Source: Spongilla lacustris
Lineage: Eukaryota; Porifera; Demospongiae; Spongillida; Spongillidae
Direction: 5' to 3'
Assembly (NCBI GenBank): GCA_949361645.1
Contig: OX442416.1
Span: 4,254,629 to 4,318,628 of the forward strand
Length of the DNA: 64,000 nucleotides
This document shows, in pieces, positions 58,043 through 64,000 of this stretch (positions are counted from its first letter, which is position 1; every line of letters starts with the position of its first letter). Under the pieces are notes generated by a model. That model was not told where the DNA came from. It saw nothing but the letters and a program-made list of their open reading frames with translations, and searched no databases. The position numbers and the translations under genes are program-made.

Positions 58043-58660
58043 ATGGGCCATTTCTGGATATGCAAAGCGATACCACATGCATATGTGCAGGAGGAAGCGC
58101 GACAACAATTGGCGGTGATGCGTTATTTGGAGCAATTATTGGACACACAAGTTGCGTTCAATGCTCAAACACTGGAAACGGAGTCGCTTGCCATAGCCTC
58201 AGGCGTGTCTTCATGCAAAGAGAGGCTAAGGTCGTCGCGATCGGTAGTAGGTACTCAGCTCCACAACAGCGTTTACGCCCAGGGTTTGTTGACAACTCTG
58301 TTACAGCGAATGTGAAAACTTGAAGACACGCTGGCTGAGGCACGTATGCATATACATGTTAGTCCACCCCGAGTCCCATTGTGGGATTTGGGAAGAAATG
58401 AAATTACCAGGAGGGACACGCCCACAGTCAAATAAGTGCTAGTCTCGCGGAGAGACTATGCTACACCCGTGCTACCTATAAATTCGTCATCTGCTTACAA
58501 GTTTCCAGCCTTCATCAACAACATTCGCGTTAGTTTTCTACTGGATACTGGTGCTGCTGTCTCACTCATTCGTATACAAGGATGTGTGGGAACAAGTCAA
58601 CATGCAGCTGCAAAATTAACTATGAATACATTAAGCTCACTCATTCTATTTCAGTAGAAA
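58043..58660 (+). pseudogene. LTR-retrotransposon gag/protease remnant
   Basis: The 5' part (58043-58315) is an open, helical, Gln/Leu-rich frame compatible with a gag C-terminal region. Downstream, another frame contains YKFPAFINNIRVSFLLDTGA with the active-site Asp codon at 58544, followed by AVSLI: the DTG(A) signature and flanking residues of retropepsin-like proteases of Gypsy-type elements. A frameshift follows, after which the expected reading (KDVWEQV) continues in another frame and soon stops. No reverse transcriptase, integrase or LTR was seen nearby, so this is a truncated, decayed copy. Confidence 0.75.
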
Positions 58661-58664
58661 AGGG

Positions 58665-59410
58665 AAACAACTTTTTTTAAAAACGATGTATTTATATGGG
58701 AAAAGTAGTGCTGATGTCTCATATCCCATAGAAATATATTTCAGTGGTAAAAAATCAACGCGGTACCGAATTTAAAATATTGAATTTTAATAACAATCCT
58801 TTCTAAACTTGAAAAATTGAAGCCCTAAAGAGTAATAAAATCTTCCCTTCAACTTTGCAGATAAAAAGGCTCTCTATTAGTGCGTGGACCGCGATATTGC
58901 CACTTAATTTGACCGCCACATCAGTTGTAACATACTTCCTCCATGCTGTCCCCTACATATAGTATAAGAGCTGCACGCATGTGTGCATATACGAGGCCTC
59001 AGCTAAGCAAGGGATTTTCGCCTGAGATTTATCTTGATATTTCAAAAACGCTCCACAAACAAATAAACCTGATGTGCATGCAGACCAACCGGCTTAGAAA
59101 CGACAGTCCGGCGGAATGTTCAAGTCACCAATCAGACGCACTCCAAACGTCATCAGTAGTCGGACTGTACGTATGTATATAAGCCTCATATTTGCCTAAG
59201 TGCAAATACCGGTATACCGGCCGTATATATGCGCAAACTCGATTTTTTTAAACCTAATAGTGCCATCACTATAGCTGCCATGCATGATAAAATATTCTTT
59301 GGTAACAGGAAATGATTTATGAAGTCCGTAAATGTCTCATTGTGTTCTTAATGTCGACCATGCATGTACATGCCAACTACGCATGTCACGTGACATTAAA
59401 CATTAGCAAT
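58665..59410. other. No gene recognised
   Basis: Unassigned AT-rich sequence. A 79-residue plus frame at 58943 has no motif. Confidence 0.4.
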
Positions 59411-59417
59411 TCGGCCA

Positions 59418-59424
59418 TTTTATA
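59418..59424 (+). promoter_or_regulatory. TATA-like box upstream of the secreted protein gene
   Basis: TTATAAG lies about 60 bp before the ATG at 59484, in a normal position for a core promoter with a short 5' UTR. Confidence 0.35.
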
Positions 59425-59483
59425 AGTTGTACAACCAAACGACCGAAATGCGGCAATTTTTTTATAGCACTGCCAGATGAAAC

Positions 59484-60117
59484 ATGCCACCACTTAGGAG
59501 CGCTATTATCGTGATACTAACACTGGTACTGATTTCGGAAAGCGACTGGGCGACCGCAAATCCGGTCACCACTAACGGTTACCGCAAAGAATGTGAATAT
59601 TTCATTTACTACTTCCCCCATTTTCCCCTGCATGGTGCCTTCCCTCGTTTCTTCCGTGAGCGCTGCTTGTCTAGCGTCGTATAACAGCGACGTTATATCC
59701 AACAGCTCTGCCGGTAACCCGGGCTGGTGTACAATTGAATGCCGGTCATTGTACACACTGCACTCCTACTGCATTGGGAAATACTACGCTGATCTAGTCG
59801 CGTCTTATTACTGCGGTTCATACCAGAATATCCCTTGCTCTTCGTATAACAACTACAACCTCGTTAACGACGTTTATGGTTCGTGCAATTCGTCCACTTC
59901 GTGCAGCGACTCGTGCCTTCATGCCACCATCGCTCTGGAAAACTACAGCGGCTGCTGCGATTCAAACACATTGAATGGTCCTAACGTGTTATGTGGGCGG
60001 CAGCCCATTGTGCCATGCTTCGTGTTCCCGTTCACCTTTGTCAGCGGTAACCTGGGGAGTCAATGCAGCCTTGTCGTGCATTTGCTAAGTTTTGCATCTG
60101 ACATTGCATTTTATTAG
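59484..60117 (+). CDS. Secreted cysteine-rich protein, two exons
   Basis: Exon 1 is 59484-59592 and exon 2 is 59675-60117, joined across an 82-bp GT-AG intron (59593-59674) with a strong polypyrimidine stretch (ACTTCCCCCATTTTCCCCTG). The junction is phase 1 and the sum is 552 nt (183 residues plus stop). Exon 1 encodes a signal peptide (hydrophobic AIIVILTLVLI near residues 7-17, cleavage probably after ATA or TAN). The mature part is rich in Cys (13), Tyr, Ser and Asn with no long helix, suggesting an extracellular disulfide-bonded fold. The family is not recognised. A second intron near 59993-60045 is possible because another GT...CTTTGTCAG pair is present. The gene model is inferred from splice signals and frame only. 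Confidence 0.6.
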
Positions 60118-60119
60118 GT

Positions 60120-61030
60120 CTGACGAATCAGTGACGATCCGCTGGCACTGTATATTATATATGCATGTGTGGCACTGTAGTATACACTGTATGTGTGTAT
60201 ATAGCAACTTCTGCATGCATGTACGACAATGTATATAAGATTTTCGTCCAGATATGTTCTTAGACTATGCCCCTCTGCCAAGGATAATCTTCATATTGAT
60301 GCATCCCCTGCATGCACCTTCACGCACGCATGCATGCAGTGTACATGTTGTCATTTGTCATACACGTTCGAAAGCAAGACTGACATGTACTGACGGCCCA
60401 AATATGGGGTTTGAGGCATGCAAGTGTACCATTAGATCTATGAATGGACATCCCCAGGGAGGTCCCCTTCGGGACTGAATGGAGCCCCCCCCCCCCCCCC
60501 CCCCCCCCCCCCCCACGACGATACGTATACACGAGTCATCTTATTTTGGTGGGGGCGAAGAGGGAGTGGGGGTGGGGGGGGGGGGGGGGGGGGGGGGGGG
60601 CTTAGTACACGTACGTGTACTCTACGGTACGCGGTACACCTATACATTCAATAAATGCATGAATGTTTCATTTAAATCTCCAGCTCGTCGACCGTCCTTA
60701 TTTAAGCCGCGCAGTTATAGCTCATTGATTAAGAGCGCACTTTTTTCAACGATGCCGGAAGAGTAATTTTTCATTTTCCGATTGTACATAGCTATATATA
60801 GGTCAGCACGTCTTCTTTTTCAACTTTGAAGACACGAAATTATATCACGGACAGCTAGTTTATACTGTACAAATTTTGATCAATTCTAATTCTAGCTGCC
60901 AAGCTGATGCCATTGTTGGTATACTTCAACAGCATCCTTATGAATGGACCATGCATGGTCCTTAAACAAAGACGTTTGGAGATTAAACGTTAACCCTTTG
61001 AGAAGAGCTCAAAGGTAGAATATTCGCGGC
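60120..61030. other. No gene recognised; opposed poly-C and poly-G tracts
   Basis: A C-run of about 29 bp starts at 60486 and a G-run of about 30 bp at 60571. They are 60 bp apart on the same strand and could pair as a hairpin or form G-quadruplexes. Confidence 0.55.
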
Positions 61031-61037
61031 AAGTTAA

Positions 61038-61594
61038 CCTTTAATCCCCCGGAGAACCGCCTAACCCGTTATGCACGTTAAACCTAACCAGTTAGGCTGT
61101 GTATCGTCTCTTTTTCCTTCTCGTCATTCTCATCCACTTCCTCACATTCGCTAGCTATGGAATCTAATCGAGCTGATCTCTTTCGCTTCCTCCCCCATCG
61201 CTTAGCCTTCGCATAACCACGTATCGCTATCCCCCACTCCGTCTCGTCCGTTCGCGTGCCATCGCTCCATTTGACGTGTAATCGTCTTTGGGACCAACGC
61301 CAGTCACTTTTACCACCTTCCTTCTATTTGGAGTTTTTTTGCGATACATCCATCAACTTCGGCACCGTTTGCCAGTGCGCCATTTTGTCCACTCGAACTT
61401 TGACACTTTGTACCACCGCATTGGTTTATGTAATCACGAACAAAGGTTGAAACCCCGACCTAGCAAGCATCTAGCTATCAAATGAATATAGGCATAATAA
61501 GTAGATATCAACCAAACAAGTGGTATCCCACTTTTAAAAAGTGCTAAACCGGTTAGGCATTTGCATAACCCGTTATGCATCGGGGGATTAAAGA
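61038..61594. mobile_element. piggyBac-family non-autonomous element, 557 bp
   Basis: TTAA lies at 61034-61037 and 61595-61598. The ends read inward are CCTTTAATCCCCCGG and TCTTTAATCCCCCG, matching the ends of the 2.3-kb piggyBac element apart from one base. Subterminal GTTATGCA/CGGTTAGG words occur at both ends. Inside, on the minus strand, is a fragment of transposase N-terminus. Confidence 0.85.
61100..61400 (-). pseudogene. piggyBac-like transposase N-terminal fragment
   Basis: Minus strand. ATG near 61384 (MAHWQTVPKLMD) is followed by a stop. A second frame then reads RLHVKWSDGTRTDETEWGIA and continues through a basic KRWGRKRKRS stretch into an acidic EEVDENDEKEKE tail. This parallels the N-terminus at 38065-37711 (KRFVIKWRDSSTTTESS, then an acidic tail). 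The element therefore retained only the 5' coding end. Confidence 0.55.
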
Positions 61595-61599
61595 TTAAA

Positions 61600-63520
61600 A
61601 CAGAACCGATTATTTAATTTTGACTACAGAAATTTCTGAAATCAGAAGCTTGGTGTTCTACATGTAACGGAGAAATATGTGCTTACTTAGGCGAGGAGGC
61701 AATAAATTCCATTTTTTTTCTTTTATAACTCATATTTTATAAAATTATAAAATACACTTTCCAATAAATTAGCGGTTGAATGGCTAAATACTTTTCAGCC
61801 AGCTTTGCCACAAGTGTGGATAAAGTATTTCACAAAGTGCATTCATGCATGGGTTAGCTTTTCTGTTTCATATACTTATCAAGTTCTACTTTTTCTGTAT
61901 TGTTTCATCCTTCTGCTGACTCTCTATTTTTACCAAATAGTATAAGTGAAATCATCATCAGTTGTACATGTACTTGTCCTTGATAACTTCCTGGAATGTT
62001 TTTTGAACAAAGGTGTCTATGTTACACATCTAATTTGCCTCTTCTTAGCATCTGAAGCATGGTGCTGTTAACTTTGCTAGAACTGTGTGGTATGAGATCG
62101 AATGTGATTACATCTATCACAGCGACTCGCTAATGCAAATACGGTACTGCATGCTTACGTAAGTGCATCCGTATTCGGAGGAGTACGGACATCGGCAGTC
62201 ATAGGCTTCCGATCCCCGTGTGTGGACTGATTGCATACGGATGTGGATACAGATCCCTGCAGTTAGTACGTCCGCTTACGTATTTAATTTGTATGCATTA
62301 CGTTTCACCCGTCTTTCAATCCGTTCTTACACTGTAGCGGTACGTATACAATATCAATGCCCCGCCTTTTAGTAGCTAGTATACCTACTCCGCTAAACAT
62401 CGCACATTTAATGACTATACAAACGATGTTTATTATTTTTATTATTTAAAAAACACAACAGCAAACAAATCACTTGATCAAGCAAAGTCACTTCACAGTC
62501 ATAGATATTAGAGATACCTCTAATATCTATGCTTCGATTAACTCATAAATTCACACTCTTGTGCTGTATGGGGAAAAGGCAATACTAACACATGCAGAGA
62601 CGTCGCGAATAGCACTAACCTGAACATGTTGCGCTTCTGTGGCCACAATGAGGATTGTTTTGAACTAGCGTATTGCATTGGATGACGTGCGTTACAATCG
62701 CTACACATAAAGTATTAGTCACTCACCAAGATTGGAAGAGAACTGACTTCTGTCGTAGCGCGTGACACAGCAATGACACTAGTATTAGGCTAGGAAACAA
62801 TAACAATGCTAACTTACAGATTTTCTGCAAAATCGCCTATAGGACCAGTAGCATAAAAACAAGCAAAACACAATTGGTTATCAAAACGGACGCTCACCTA
62901 CATGTAGCATGTTCGAGATCGAAGCCATCCCTAAATAGAGGCACATGCATGTTGAATTATGTTTCGCTTACCACCTAGCATGTCCAATTGGCGCTCGAAC
63001 CGCTATAGCCATGCATGCGCTGTTATTAGAACGAAAGGCATATAATTAATGGCACGTTTTGTGTTTACCTAGCTTTCTCAGCGTCCGAGGCATCTTTTAC
63101 GTTGCAAATATCGACAAGTATAGGCCAATTTATATATCCAGAGCAGCGTGAGCATCGACGGCGTGAGCATCATAGGCTCATGATCACATAGTCGAAGTGT
63201 AGTCTGGATTCGCACACAACAAAGGCCATTGCTTTACTATCAGGTGAAGCTACATGCTGTTGCCTCTCTCGTATGAAATGGAGCATCACAAATTCAGCTT
63301 CCCGGGATTCAGTCCAAAGTGACTCTAGTAATAATATAGCGCAATAAATAGCAATACGATGGCAATCCACGAGTAATACAAACCTCATTACAGTTGACGT
63401 AGTAATCTGTCTCGTTTACTGTTAAATGAAGAATCGAAGAGCTCTAAGGTCGCCATTTCAACCGCCAAAAGCAAAGCCAAATAATAGTCACGAGATCAAA
63501 ACGATAATAATTAATAAACT
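61600..63520. other. No gene recognised; one small hairpin
   Basis: CATAGATATTAGAG and its complement form a 14-bp-arm hairpin at 62499-62531. Blocks CATACGGATG/CATCCGTATTCGG in both orientations near 62140-62290 suggest a further small palindromic element. No gene was identified. Confidence 0.4.
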
Positions 63521-63529
63521 TGACATACA

Positions 63530-63775
63530 AGAGCTAGCGAGGCGGATCTGAAGCGATATAATAAAATTGTATTAACACCTGACGCGACTCTAAGAGCTGT
63601 ATGCAGGGGAGCAGATTGCCTTTTGGAACGGAGTCAACGGACGATGATTACGGCAAGAGCTAGCTAGCGAGGTGGATCTGAAGCGATATAATAAAATTGT
63701 ATTAACACCTGACGCGACACTAAGAGCTATATGGAGGGGACCAGATCAGCTTTATTGGAACGGACGATGACACTG
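63530..63775. repeat. Two tandem ~124-bp repeats
   Basis: GAGCTAGCGAGGCGGATCTG begins copy 1; copy 2 begins near 63656 (with an extra TAGC). Both contain AAGCGATATAATAAAATTGT and end in GGAACGGA...CGATGA. They are about 90% alike by eye. Confidence 0.92.
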
Positions 63776-63990
63776 CATGTGGACTCTCTTTCATCCACAT
63801 GCATGTGAATGAAAGAGAGCATACAGTAGTGACATACTACAGACTACTATACAATGTATATACATGTATAGTAAAGAGAGCATGCATCTACAGCGGACTA
63901 CCACAGAAAAGAGAGCACACAGTACATAGTACTACAGACTTCTGACTACATGTAGTAGTCTGTAGTATGCAGTATGTATAATGATATTTT
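63776..63990. repeat. Palindromic GAGAG/CTACAG repeats at the window end
   Basis: CTCTCTTTCATCCACATGCA...GTGAATGAAAGAGAG and ACTACAGACTTCTGACTACA...GTAGTAGTCTGTAGT are hairpin-forming. GAAAGAGAGCA recurs three times. Confidence 0.7.
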
Positions 63991-64000
63991 TTATTTGTGC

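Overview
This is a repeat-dense, intron-containing animal nuclear scaffold. There are no operons, ribosome binding sites or prokaryotic genes. Evidence for an animal genome: GT-AG splice signals, a recognisable fragment of the spliceosomal RING/CCCH factor RNF113 (Cwc24 family), and many animal-type DNA transposons (Tc1/mariner, piggyBac, hAT, MULE-like, EnSpm-like). The abundance of TACATGTA and TGCATGCA words and one very short candidate intron (82 bp) suggest a marine invertebrate, possibly a sponge. That placement is inference and cannot be proved from this window.

Layout. 1-5 kb: an intact Tc1/mariner-superfamily transposase gene behind a CCAAT/TATA promoter, then a GT-rich tandem repeat. 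5-10.4 kb: dispersed repeat families. 10.4-41.1 kb: three diverged copies (units 1-3, about 10.43-18.96, 19.99-25.04 and 32.70-41.10 kb) of one segment. Each carries, on the minus strand, exons of an RNF113-like gene cut off in the middle of its CCCH zinc finger, with a 19-bp satellite filling the truncated intron and a (GGGA)n tract sitting where the polypyrimidine tract of the first recognisable exon should be. Unit 1 is interrupted by a 200-bp N gap flanked by an exact 2,649-bp repeat, almost certainly two overlapping contig ends that were not merged. Unit 3 has a 2.3-kb piggyBac element in an intron, and the empty site is visible in the other units.

25-32.7 kb holds a duplicated segment, a hAT remnant, a 797-bp MULE-like foldback with a 9-bp target duplication, a long perfect hairpin, and a minus-strand exon interrupted by a hAT-like insertion. 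41-47 kb holds a 24-bp minisatellite and a 1.4-kb EnSpm-like element.

47-61 kb has the best host-like genes: an intronless 310-residue helical protein with a central hydrophobic hairpin (its stop codon comes from a MITE), a coiled-coil PD-(D/E)XK nuclease-like protein with an in-frame stop before a further 97 open codons, a decayed LTR-retrotransposon gag/protease remnant, and a two-exon secreted cysteine-rich protein. A second, small piggyBac-family element lies at 61 kb. The last 2.4 kb is largely unassigned.

The main story is transposon-driven remodelling: several insertions can be read to the base with TIR, target duplication and, in places, the empty site. The genes do not form a common pathway.
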